From Candidatus Delongbacteria bacterium (GTDB lineage: Bacteria > Bacteroidota > Bacteroidia > Bacteroidales > ML635J-15): a stretch of 6,088 bases of DNA. Shown here one piece after another: positions 1-6,064 of the stretch. Where the stretch lies: contig JAQIDD010000207.1 of assembly GCA_027858215.1 (NCBI GenBank), positions 1 to 6,088 of the forward strand, written 5' to 3'. The notes beneath the pieces were generated by a model, which did not search any database, was not told the origin of the DNA, and was given only the letters and a program-made list of their open reading frames with translations. The position numbers were made by a program, and so were the translations under genes. How positions within the stretch are numbered: the first letter of the stretch is position 1; each line of letters begins with the position of its first letter.

Positions 1-1
1 G

Positions 2-349
2 CATAATACAAGTTTAAATAAACATACGGCTGATAATGTGTTATTATGCCATATCCTGGAATACACAAAAACGCCTGATGTGTTGCTCCTGGAAGCCAAA
101 CGATTAACCCGCCCAAATGGACTTGTGATTACATCAACCAATTGCTATGGTACTGTCAGAAGTGCATGGGGATTGTTGATCAGCATCCGTGTTTTTCTGG
201 CATGCACATTCAAATTGATTCCATATATCCGTTTTTATACCTTTAAAAAACTACGATATAAGCTTGAAAACAGCGGCATGGTAATCATTGCTGAAAAAAA
301 AATAAAACACATGGGAAAAACCCGGTTATTCGCTGTTTTAAAAACCTGA
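2..349 (+). CDS. SAM-dependent methyltransferase, C-terminal part (5' end outside window)
   Basis: The frame is open to the left edge of the window, so only the last 115 residues are visible; a GTG at 38 is an internal valine rather than a convincing start. The visible part begins with ADNVLLCHILEY, followed by a helix and RPNGLVITSTN. This matches the second half of class I (Rossmann-fold) methyltransferases of the Methyltransf_11/23 type, where an 'HVLEH' segment precedes an 'RVLKPGG' turn and a beta strand. The SAM-binding glycine motif I would lie upstream and is not seen. The last 60 residues are hydrophobic then basic and may shape the substrate site. The substrate cannot be named. The stop lies 7 bp before the antiporter gene, so the two are probably co-transcribed. 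An A9 run near 294-302 is in frame and looks unremarkable. Family assignment is fairly likely, specific function unknown. Confidence 0.65.
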   Translation, partial: HNTSLNKHTADNVLLCHILEYTKTPDVLLLEAKRLTRPNGLVITSTNCYGTVRSAWGLLISIRVFLACTFKLIPYIRFYTFKKLRYKLENSGMVIIAEKKIKHMGKTRLFAVLKT

Positions 350-356
350 AAGCTGT

Positions 357-2282
357 ATGAATAATGCATTGAAATACAGTCAGATATTGATTTTTTTTAC
401 AATGGTTTTAATCCTGTTTCAACCATTGAAAGCACAAGAATCCCCCCGGCCTGACAGCATTGCAATTGATATACCTGCTGTAATCGTAGAAAACTCCAAA
501 GTGCAGATTGGAATTGCTTTGTACAAGGACCAGCATTTGATGCATAAAAATGCGTCAACGCTTCCTGTAAACATTAACGGGGAGAGCTATGAATTACAAT
601 TTACTGATGGGCAATCTGGTTTCACAAAGACATTCAAAACAAAAGAGAATTTAAAAATCAGTTGTTGCGACCAGGTTGTTGAGCGTAGTGTAAAACCGGT
701 TCCCTTGTGGATGAGTATCATCCCGCCACTGATTGCCATCTTATTTGCCCTTTTGTTCAAAGAAGTGTTTTCAGCGTTGATACTGGGAATATTTAGCGGA
801 ACGCTTATTATAAGTATACACCAGGGATTTGGATTTTTCAAAGGCGTATTTCAGGCTTTCCTGAGGTTGATTGACACCTATGTTATTTCTGCCCTGAACA
901 CCCCTGACCATATTGCCATCATTGTGTTTTCTATGTTGATCGGTGGTATGGTGGGGATAATCAGAAAAAACGGGGGGATGCGTGGTGTGGTTGAGGTGCT
1001 TTCACGAAAAGCAACATCCTCACGTTCCGGGCAGTTGATGACCTGGGTTATGGGATTTGCCGTGTTTTTTGATGATTACGCCAACACCCTGGTTGTGGGA
1101 AATACAATGCGCAACCTTATTGACAAACTGCGTATTTCACGCGAGAAACTGGCCTATATCGTTGATAGCACAGCGGCACCTGTTGCATCCATTGCTTTTA
1201 TTACCACATGGATTGGAGCGGAACTGAGCTATATTAATAATGGCATTGAAACCATTGGTCTTGATACAAATCCATACGCTGTGTTTTTCGCATCCATAAA
1301 GTATTCTTTTTATCCGATCATGGCATTGATATTTGTGTTTTTTGTTATTATGACGCGCCGTGAATATGGCCCGATGTACAATGTTGAACTGAAATCCAGA
1401 CAATCACCGGAAATTGAAGAAGGCTCCCAGGTGTATGAAAATCCCAAAAGTCCGGGATTTAACGCCCTGATTCCTGTTTTGGTCATTGTTTTTGGCACCC
1501 TTGCGGGTTTATTGTACAGTGGTTGGGATGCCTCTTTATGGAACAATCCGAATATGGGGTTCGGAACAAAACTATCACAAACCATCGGACAGGCTGATTC
1601 GTTCAAAGCCTTGTTGTGGTCATCCTTTGCTGCTGTTATCGTAGCCATCATACTTACAATTTCACAAAAACTCATGAACCTGAGAAAAACAATTGAAGCC
1701 ATGGTTGGTGGATTTCAAACCATGCTCAATGCCATTTTGATACTTACCTTTGCATGGGCACTGGCACAGTTAACAGAGGACTTACATACCGCTGCTTTCA
1801 TCAGTCAAATTATGGATAATTTATCGGTATCTCCGTATTTTATTCCTGCCCTGAGTTTTTTGTTTTCCGCATTGATAGCCTTTAGTACAGGTTCTAGCTG
1901 GGGAACTATGGCCATCATGTATCCACTGATATTACCATCAAGCTGGCTTATATTTATGAACAATGGCCTGGACCATGCCACCAGTATGATGCTATTCAAC
2001 AATGTTGTTTCCACGGTGATAGCGGGATCCGTTCTGGGAGATCATTGTTCGCCGATTTCGGATACTACCATTTTATCATCATTGGCTTCCGGCAGTGATC
2101 ATATTCAGCATGTCAGAACACAAATGCCTTATGTGCTTACGGTGGGTGTGGTTGCTGTGTTACTGGGAACCATTCCTGCAGCTTATGGCGTGCCGGTTTA
2201 CCTTTGTTATGCCATTGGTATCGGGATTTTGTTTTTAATCCTGCGTGTTTTTGGAAAAAAATTGCCTGTAACAAAACTTTAA
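357..2282 (+). CDS. nhaC: NhaC-family Na+/H+ antiporter with an exported N-terminal domain
   Basis: A 641-residue inner-membrane secondary transporter, expected to exchange Na+ for H+; related family members exchange organic acids or amino acids, so the substrate is inferred. Family signatures are clear: FFDDYANTLVVGN (237-249), DSTAAPVASIAF (270-281), STGSSWGTMA (510-519) and GSVLGDHCSPISDTT (557-571). The Asp, Ser, Thr and His in these segments are likely ion-path residues. About a dozen hydrophobic segments run from residue 118 to 631, with a hydrophilic loop around 333-367. Ahead of this core is a signal peptide (hydrophobic 9-21, likely cut after LKA at 26). It is followed by about 90 polar, beta-rich residues (27-115) with adjacent Cys103-Cys104, predicted to lie outside the inner membrane; the fold could be Ig-like but this is not established. 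The ATG at 357 is chosen because it gives the complete signal peptide and sits 7 bp after the preceding stop. No terminator follows before the next gene. Confidence 0.9.
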   Translation: MNNALKYSQILIFFTMVLILFQPLKAQESPRPDSIAIDIPAVIVENSKVQIGIALYKDQHLMHKNASTLPVNINGESYELQFTDGQSGFTKTFKTKENLKISCCDQVVERSVKPVPLWMSIIPPLIAILFALLFKEVFSALILGIFSGTLIISIHQGFGFFKGVFQAFLRLIDTYVISALNTPDHIAIIVFSMLIGGMVGIIRKNGGMRGVVEVLSRKATSSRSGQLMTWVMGFAVFFDDYANTLVVGNTMRNLIDKLRISREKLAYIVDSTAAPVASIAFITTWIGAELSYINNGIETIGLDTNPYAVFFASIKYSFYPIMALIFVFFVIMTRREYGPMYNVELKSRQSPEIEEGSQVYENPKSPGFNALIPVLVIVFGTLAGLLYSGWDASLWNNPNMGFGTKLSQTIGQADSFKALLWSSFAAVIVAIILTISQKLMNLRKTIEAMVGGFQTMLNAILILTFAWALAQLTEDLHTAAFISQIMDNLSVSPYFIPALSFLFSALIAFSTGSSWGTMAIMYPLILPSSWLIFMNNGLDHATSMMLFNNVVSTVIAGSVLGDHCSPISDTTILSSLASGSDHIQHVRTQMPYVLTVGVVAVLLGTIPAAYGVPVYLCYAIGIGILFLILRVFGKKLPVTKL

Positions 2283-2298
2283 ATTCCCTTTTTTGTTT

Positions 2299-2306
2299 TA
2301 CCTTTG
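2299..2306 (+). promoter_or_regulatory. Candidate Bacteroidota -7 element before the 72-aa gene
   Basis: TACCTTTG matches the Bacteroidota -7 consensus TAnnTTTG exactly. It ends only 4 nt before the ATG at 2311, so a transcript started here would be leaderless or nearly so. No convincing TTTG or TTG element lies 17-21 bp upstream, the nearest upstream TTG being too far at 2262-2264. This could therefore be a chance match in a T-rich gap, and the gene may simply be read through from nhaC. Confidence 0.35.
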
Positions 2307-2310
2307 AATC

Positions 2311-2529
2311 ATGATACTAAAATTAATCATACTCGCCATTGTTTTTGTGGGCTTGTCTGTTGTTGGACTGGGAGTACAGGTCTTTTTCAGTAAAAAGAAA
2401 AAATTCCCTGCAACCCACATCGGTGCCAACAAAAACATGAGAAAACTTGGTATCAGATGTGCAACAGCAGAAGAAGGTGGCTCCTGTGGTGCTCACAGGA
2501 AAATAGCTTCAGGAAAGCATACAAAATGA
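2311..2529 (+). CDS. Small single-span membrane protein of unknown function (72 aa)
   Basis: I cannot assign a function. Residues 2-25 form one hydrophobic membrane segment, followed by a basic KKKK patch (28-31) that suggests the C-terminus stays in the cytoplasm. The rest is a short polar tail with FPATHIGANKNMRKLGIRC (32-50) and a second cysteine at 59. From memory, similar short proteins with a membrane anchor, a 'FP-TH-NK-MRK-GI-C' tail and one or two cysteines recur in Bacteroidota, which supports a real gene; I could not confirm this by search. The ATG at 2311 directly precedes the hydrophobic segment. It lies 28 bp after nhaC on the same strand and ends 5 bp before a perfect palindrome. 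C50 and C59 could be redox or metal ligands, but that is speculation. Confidence 0.7.
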   Translation: MILKLIILAIVFVGLSVVGLGVQVFFSKKKKFPATHIGANKNMRKLGIRCATAEEGGSCGAHRKIASGKHTK

Positions 2530-2534
2530 TTTTT

Positions 2535-2562
2535 TGTGGCTTGTAAAGCTTTACAAGCCACA
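2535..2562. terminator. Perfect 28-bp palindrome between convergent genes (putative bidirectional terminator)
   Basis: The arm TGTGGCTTGTAAAG is followed directly by its exact reverse complement, centred between 2548 and 2549. RNA from either strand would fold into a stem of about 12 bp with an AGCT loop. It fills 28 of the 33 bp between the 72-aa gene stop (2527-2529) and the stop of the SpoIID-domain gene (2563-2565). The convergent position argues for a shared terminator. However, neither side has a U-tract in the right place: a T6 run precedes the hairpin on the + strand and would be an A-run after it on the - strand. Termination could be Rho-assisted or the hairpin could protect 3' ends; a dimeric protein-binding site is less likely. 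Confidence 0.7.
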
Positions 2563-3729
2563 TCAATGAATTTTATCCAATCCCCTGAAAATATCCAGTA
2601 ATTTAAGGTTTACCACCGTGGTGCCTGAATAATAATGTGCAATAATTTCTTCATAGGGATAGCCGTTTTCTGCCATGTTCATAGCACCTTCCTGGCTTAA
2701 TCCCACACCATGCCCGTATCCTTTACCAGACAATAAAACGTGTTCACCATCCACATCCACATCCACATCAAAAAAGGCAGATTTCAGAGAAAAGTAATTG
2801 CGTATTTCTTTTACAGGGATACTGACTGCTCCATATTTTATGGAAGGAATACGTGTTTTGAGCTTATGTTTTAGATCTTCATTTTTCATAACAGAGGTAT
2901 TGACACCGTTGTTTTCAAGAAAAATACGCCATTCTGTCAGCGTGATACGGCGCTCCCAGGTGGCATGTTTTCCTGATAAACTGAACGTATCTTTCACAGA
3001 AACCAAATACGGCAGTTGGGATGACCAGACATCCTTGGAGTTGGCTGTTATCCCCCCGCTGTTGGAATGATACACCGCATTGATCAGTTGAAAGCTGGTA
3101 TCTATAATTACGTTACCGGCAGTCTGTTTTGTTGCCGCAATGATGTCTGTGTCCATAGATTTTGACGGATATACCTGGCAATGCACCCCATCACATAAAT
3201 TGAATCCTTCAGCTTCATGTTTGTGCAAATGTCGCAAGGCATACGTCCTGCACAGCACGGCCTGTGTTTTGTAATATTCCGGATGGGCATTGTACCCACC
3301 TTCGGCTTCTACGGTAGCAGCCACATAAGCTTCAAGCGGAACAATGTTGACGGCATGCAATACGGCCATATCATTAAAAAATTCCAGATCGCCGGTATAA
3401 ACCCTTGCTTTCTTTTCTGAATGTATAGCATTGATGAAAAATCCTGAAGTACTGTCTGATACCAGGCGGATATAGTACCCGGCAAATTCCAGGCTGTCCG
3501 TTTTTACTTGTACCAGGCTGTCCGTTTTGTGTATGCGAAGATTTGTCATTGATGGTAATTGCATAATCACAGAATCACCAACAGCTAATTTATATCCTCT
3601 TTTTTGTGTTGTGATGACAAACCCATCAGCTTGCTCCTGATAAAACAAAGCAACACGCATATTTTGTGAAATCCCGTGGGTGGCAACACAGGCAAAAAGC
3701 AGCATGATGATGTAATGTCGGATAAACAT
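2563..3729 (-). CDS. Exported SpoIID/LytB-domain protein (predicted peptidoglycan lytic enzyme)
   Basis: A 388-residue exported protein. A signal peptide (hydrophobic 6-20, cleavage near S21-Q22) is followed by an N-terminal region with short beta-rich stretches and the SpoIID domain (about 125-375). Family landmarks are visible: PLEAYVAATVEAEGG (131-145), where E143 aligns with the catalytic glutamate of Bacillus SpoIID; QAVLCRTYAL (156-165); LCDGVHCQVY (178-187), with C179/H183/C184 resembling the metal-binding segment reported in clostridial SpoIID; YHSNSGG (220-226); and GYGHGVGLSQEGAM (337-350). SpoIID cleaves glycan strands as a lytic transglycosylase during sporulation; a non-sporulating bacterium would use the domain for general wall remodelling, which is inferred. 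Its ATG shares one base with the lpxB stop (TAATG), pointing to coupled translation. No SpoIIP-like amidase partner is seen nearby. Two in-frame repeats, 68-80 and 321-327, are listed separately. Confidence 0.87.
   Translation of the reverse strand: MFIRHYIIMLLFACVATHGISQNMRVALFYQEQADGFVITTQKRGYKLAVGDSVIMQLPSMTNLRIHKTDSLVQVKTDSLEFAGYYIRLVSDSTSGFFINAIHSEKKARVYTGDLEFFNDMAVLHAVNIVPLEAYVAATVEAEGGYNAHPEYYKTQAVLCRTYALRHLHKHEAEGFNLCDGVHCQVYPSKSMDTDIIAATKQTAGNVIIDTSFQLINAVYHSNSGGITANSKDVWSSQLPYLVSVKDTFSLSGKHATWERRITLTEWRIFLENNGVNTSVMKNEDLKHKLKTRIPSIKYGAVSIPVKEIRNYFSLKSAFFDVDVDVDGEHVLLSGKGYGHGVGLSQEGAMNMAENGYPYEEIIAHYYSGTTVVNLKLLDIFRGLDKIH
2748..2770. repeat. Hexanucleotide tandem repeat (CATCCA, about 3.8 copies)
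   Basis: Three full CATCCA units plus five bases of a fourth, followed by a short A-run. On the - strand this encodes alternating Asp-Val (DVDVDVD, residues 321-327) just before the conserved GHGVGLSQ end of the SpoIID domain. The unit is two codons long, so gain or loss would keep the frame. Confidence 0.8.
3489..3528. repeat. Direct repeat of 16 bp with a 24-bp period
   Basis: CCAGGCTGTCCGTTTT occurs at 3489-3504 and identically at 3513-3528. The 24-bp period equals eight codons and yields KTDSL-VQV-KTDSL (residues 68-80) in the N-terminal region of the SpoIID-domain protein, consistent with a small in-frame duplication. Confidence 0.85.
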
Positions 3730-4844
3730 TATTGTAAGGCTTTATACATTTTTTGTGCAACACGTGTTGATACGCCTTTTTCTCCTATCTTTTTACGGAG
3801 TTCACGGTATTTTTTCAACACCACATCATGTTTTTCATAGCCCGGCAGGATGGCTTCAAATTCTTTGTTGAGCGTGTTAAATGTCATCAAATGCTGGATC
3901 AGCTCGGTTACCACATCTTCTTTCATTATCAGATTAACCAGGCAAAACCGACGTATTTTAACAATCATACGTGCAATAGCAAATGAAACTGGATTTGTTT
4001 TATAGCAAACTACCTGAGGTACATTGAACAAAGCAGCTTCCAGCGTTGCTGTTCCGCTGGTTATCATGCCAGCAACCGCTTTGTCTAAAATATCATAGGT
4101 GACATTATGTACTACCTTAACATGCGGGTAAACCTCAGTGAATTTTTTATAAAAATCCCGGTCGATGCCAGGGGCCCCGGCTACTAAATATTCATATTCC
4201 GGGTGATTTGAAGACACTTTCAACATCAGCGGTAGCATTCTGGAAATTTCCTGTTTCCGGCTACCCGGCAAAACAGCTACAATAGGCTTATCTGAGAGGT
4301 TACATTGGCTTCTGAAAACAGCTTCAGACTGTGGTTCAAATTGATGTACAGCATCCAGCAGCGGATGGCCTTCATATTCCACAGTCATGTTGTAATCTTT
4401 GTAAAAATCAGGTTCAAAAGGCAATATCACAAACAATTTATCTACGTATTTGTGTATTTGATACACCCGGTTTTTCTTCCATGCCCACAGGTTTGGTGAG
4501 ATGTAATGAAAAGTAGCGAAGCCTTTTTTGTGAGCCCATTTTGCCATGCGCAGGTTAAATCCCGGAAAATCAATGGTAATTAACACATCCGGCTGGAAGT
4601 TGATAATATCCTTTTTGGCAAAATTAAAATTATTTCTTATGGTTCCCAGGTGGGCCAAAACTTCAACAAATCCCATGATGGCGAGATGTTTATAATGCAT
4701 CCTTAAGGTTGCGCCTGCCTGTTGCATTTTCTCACCACCCCATGCCAGAATTTCCGCTTCATGATCAATTTTTTTAAGGCCTTTAATCAAATTGGCCCCG
4801 TGAAGGTCTCCTGATGGTTCTCCGGCAATGATGTAATACTTCAT
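3729..4844 (-). CDS. lpxB: Lipid-A-disaccharide synthase
   Basis: LpxB (GT19) is a peripheral inner-membrane glycosyltransferase that joins UDP-2,3-diacylglucosamine and lipid X into the tetraacyl disaccharide-1-phosphate of lipid A. The 371-residue length is normal for the family. Counting from the ATG at 4844, signatures are AGEPSGDLHGANL (7-19), GFVEVL (58-63), ITIDFPGFNLR (89-99) with D92 in the conserved acidic motif, HYISPNLWAWK (113-123), YEGHPLLD (157-164), LPGSRKQEI (192-200), SGTATLEAAL (263-272) and VVTELIQ (311-317). A TTG at 4862 would add six residues (MPDTQP) and overlap the preceding gene by 8 nt. The ATG is preferred because LpxB proteins normally begin right before the first strand (MKYYIIAGE), leaving a 10-nt gap to the 104-aa gene. 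The stop overlaps the start of the SpoIID-domain gene by one base. No defect is visible. Confidence 0.96.
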   Translation of the reverse strand: MKYYIIAGEPSGDLHGANLIKGLKKIDHEAEILAWGGEKMQQAGATLRMHYKHLAIMGFVEVLAHLGTIRNNFNFAKKDIINFQPDVLITIDFPGFNLRMAKWAHKKGFATFHYISPNLWAWKKNRVYQIHKYVDKLFVILPFEPDFYKDYNMTVEYEGHPLLDAVHQFEPQSEAVFRSQCNLSDKPIVAVLPGSRKQEISRMLPLMLKVSSNHPEYEYLVAGAPGIDRDFYKKFTEVYPHVKVVHNVTYDILDKAVAGMITSGTATLEAALFNVPQVVCYKTNPVSFAIARMIVKIRRFCLVNLIMKEDVVTELIQHLMTFNTLNKEFEAILPGYEKHDVVLKKYRELRKKIGEKGVSTRVAQKMYKALQ

Positions 4845-4854
4845 AGGCTGCGTG

Positions 4855-5169
4855 TCAGGCAAATTTTAAAATCACGACAAAGATGACGTACAAAAACACA
4901 GAAATCAATATGCCGCGGCTGGAATATAAATAGTGCAAATAATTAAAAAGATAAAAAGGAAGCAAATTGGATACGGTAGCAAGGCTGAAAATTGGCAGAA
5001 ACGTGCCTGTTTTTTTCATGTATGTGATGTATTCAACAAAATCCGCTCCCGGTCTGGATTTTATCAGGTAAAATACATATACCACCAAAACCGGTAATAT
5101 CAGTCCTATCAACAAACCAAGCCATATTTTATTGAATTTCCTTTTGGGATTGACTTCTTTTTCACTCAT
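4855..5169 (-). CDS. Small polytopic membrane protein between surE and lpxB (104 aa, unknown function)
   Basis: Function not recognised. The first 14 residues are charged (EKE, KRK), followed by three probable membrane segments at about 15-36, 57-78 and 85-103. A polar stretch with RPGADFVEYITYMKKTG (39-55) lies between the first two, and the protein ends almost at the last segment. I recall a short hydrophobic gene in this position between surE and lpxB in other Bacteroidota, but have not verified it. It begins 4 nt after the surE stop and ends 10 nt before the preferred lpxB start, so it is very likely made from the same mRNA. That placement suggests an envelope or lipid A related role by association only. 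It has no cysteine, no signal-peptide cleavage site and no obvious catalytic motif. It is smaller than any transporter family I would expect here. The ATG at 5169 is the natural start. Confidence 0.8.
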   Translation of the reverse strand: MSEKEVNPKRKFNKIWLGLLIGLILPVLVVYVFYLIKSRPGADFVEYITYMKKTGTFLPIFSLATVSNLLPFYLFNYLHYLYSSRGILISVFLYVIFVVILKFA

Positions 5170-5173
5170 TGTT

Positions 5174-5947
5174 TTAATCGTTAAATGACCATTCTGACAT
5201 TATTTGCAAACTGTTAAAATCAGTTAAATCGGGTTTTACAGGGACAATAGCAACTTTATTTCGTTTCAACACATATTCATCTGTATTTGGTGTGCCATCC
5301 TCATTGTTTTCAAAGTATCCGGTAAGCCAGTAATATGGATTTCCGGAAGGATCCTGGCGTTTTTCAAACTCCCCCTGCCATACACCAAATGTCTGTCGGC
5401 ATACTTCAATGCCTTTGAAATCTTCAGGATTGATATCAGGGATATTGACATTGAGCACAACCATTTCGGGCAATGAATTTTCCATGATTTTCGGAACTAC
5501 CATCCTGATGATGTCTTCAGATAAGGTAAAATCTGCATCATATGTATGATTAAGCAATGAAAAACCAGCAGCAGGAATTCGATGTATTCCGGCTTCAAGC
5601 ACCACGCCCATCGTTCCCGAATACATCACGGAAATGGCTGAATTTGACCCATGAATGATGCCTGAAAGCACCATGTCGGGTTTTTTGTCAAGCAATTGGT
5701 CAAGAGCAATTTTAAGGCAATCAACCGGGGTGCCGGAAACCACATAAAATATTACATCATCACTACGGGGAATTTCACGTACACGTAAAGGATGTTTTAC
5801 TGTAATGCTATGAGATTTTCCGCTTTGCCCTTCTTCCGGTACAACCACCACAATATCGCCAAATTCTTTAGCTACTTTAATCAGGCTGTGCAGGCCGCGT
5901 GCATCAGGCCCGTCATCGTTTGATATCAATATGAAAGGTTTCGCCAT
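5174..5947 (-). CDS. surE: 5'/3'-nucleotidase SurE
   Basis: SurE is a cytoplasmic, divalent-metal-dependent phosphatase that removes phosphate from nucleoside monophosphates; some homologues also act on short polyphosphate. The protein is 257 residues from the ATG at 5947. The start fits the family, whose proteins open with the first strand and the NDDG metal site (here SNDDG, 9-13, with D11 and D12). Other landmarks are EGQSGKSHSIT (39-49, S42 as metal ligand), SGTPVDCLKIAL (71-82), GIIHGSNS (96-103, N102 as metal ligand) and YSGTMGVVLEAG (109-120). A TTG at 5953 in the same frame would add two residues and is less likely. The signature usually written GIN-x-G reads GIIHG here, with Ile at 98. 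The C-terminal part (about 180-240) corresponds to the swapped arm of SurE structures. It is the first gene of the - strand unit, with its own promoter candidate and the next start only 4 nt beyond its stop. Confidence 0.95.
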   Translation of the reverse strand: MAKPFILISNDDGPDARGLHSLIKVAKEFGDIVVVVPEEGQSGKSHSITVKHPLRVREIPRSDDVIFYVVSGTPVDCLKIALDQLLDKKPDMVLSGIIHGSNSAISVMYSGTMGVVLEAGIHRIPAAGFSLLNHTYDADFTLSEDIIRMVVPKIMENSLPEMVVLNVNIPDINPEDFKGIEVCRQTFGVWQGEFEKRQDPSGNPYYWLTGYFENNEDGTPNTDEYVLKRNKVAIVPVKPDLTDFNSLQIMSEWSFND

Positions 5948-6064
5948 AACCAAAATTTATTAATCGACAAAGATAGCAAAAGCAACGCATCCACAAACAA
6001 CAAAACAATAATTTCGTTATTTTATCCTCTTTCATCGGAACAGTTTTCTTATTAATTCCTAAAC
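5948..6064. other. Divergent intergenic region between surE and the next + strand gene
   Basis: About 117 bp of AT-rich DNA. It holds the surE promoter in its left half. On the + strand the best -7 candidate for the rightward gene is TAATTTCG (6009-6016), which misses the consensus by one base and has no matching upstream element. I see no operator, riboswitch fold or RNA gene here. Confidence 0.6.
5968..5997 (-). promoter_or_regulatory. Bacteroidota-type promoter for the surE-lpxB unit
   Basis: Read on the - strand, TTTG (5997-5994) is followed after 18 bp by TATCTTTG (5975-5968). This matches the Bacteroidota housekeeping pattern of a TTTG/TTG -33 element and a TAnnTTTG -7 element in both sequence and approximate spacing. 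Transcription would begin around 5961-5964, giving a leader of about 15 nt before the surE ATG. It is the only place in the - strand block with room for a promoter, so it probably drives all four genes. Confidence 0.7.

Noticed and set aside
391..398. T8 run in the nhaC signal-peptide region as a phase-variation tract
   Set aside because: It encodes part of the normal hydrophobic core, is short, and T or A runs are common in this AT-rich DNA, as with A9 at 294-302.
1310..1702. A 130-codon open frame on the - strand inside the antiporter gene, and shorter ones at 587-841, 1137-1403 and 1805-2014
   Set aside because: All are antisense to a clearly conserved membrane protein, with no family motif or promoter; they are by-products of nhaC codon use.
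2798..3420. Open frames on both strands within the SpoIID-domain gene (2798-3070 +, 3108-3299 -, 3217-3420 +)
   Set aside because: They overlap conserved SpoIID motifs in the real frame and their translations have no recognisable features.
4170..4177. GGGGCCCC palindrome inside lpxB
   Set aside because: Eight bases within a conserved coding region; expected by chance and without flanking structure.
4305..4516. Two overlapping + strand frames opposite lpxB
   Set aside because: Antisense to the GHPLLD and LPFEPDF region of LpxB; short, overlapping each other and without start signals.
5266..5460. A 64-codon - strand frame inside surE
   Set aside because: Same-strand out-of-frame shadow of the conserved SurE C-terminal region.
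6009..6016. TAATTTCG as the -7 element for the rightward gene at 6065
   Set aside because: It misses the consensus by one base, has no upstream TTG at suitable spacing, and the gene itself is barely visible.
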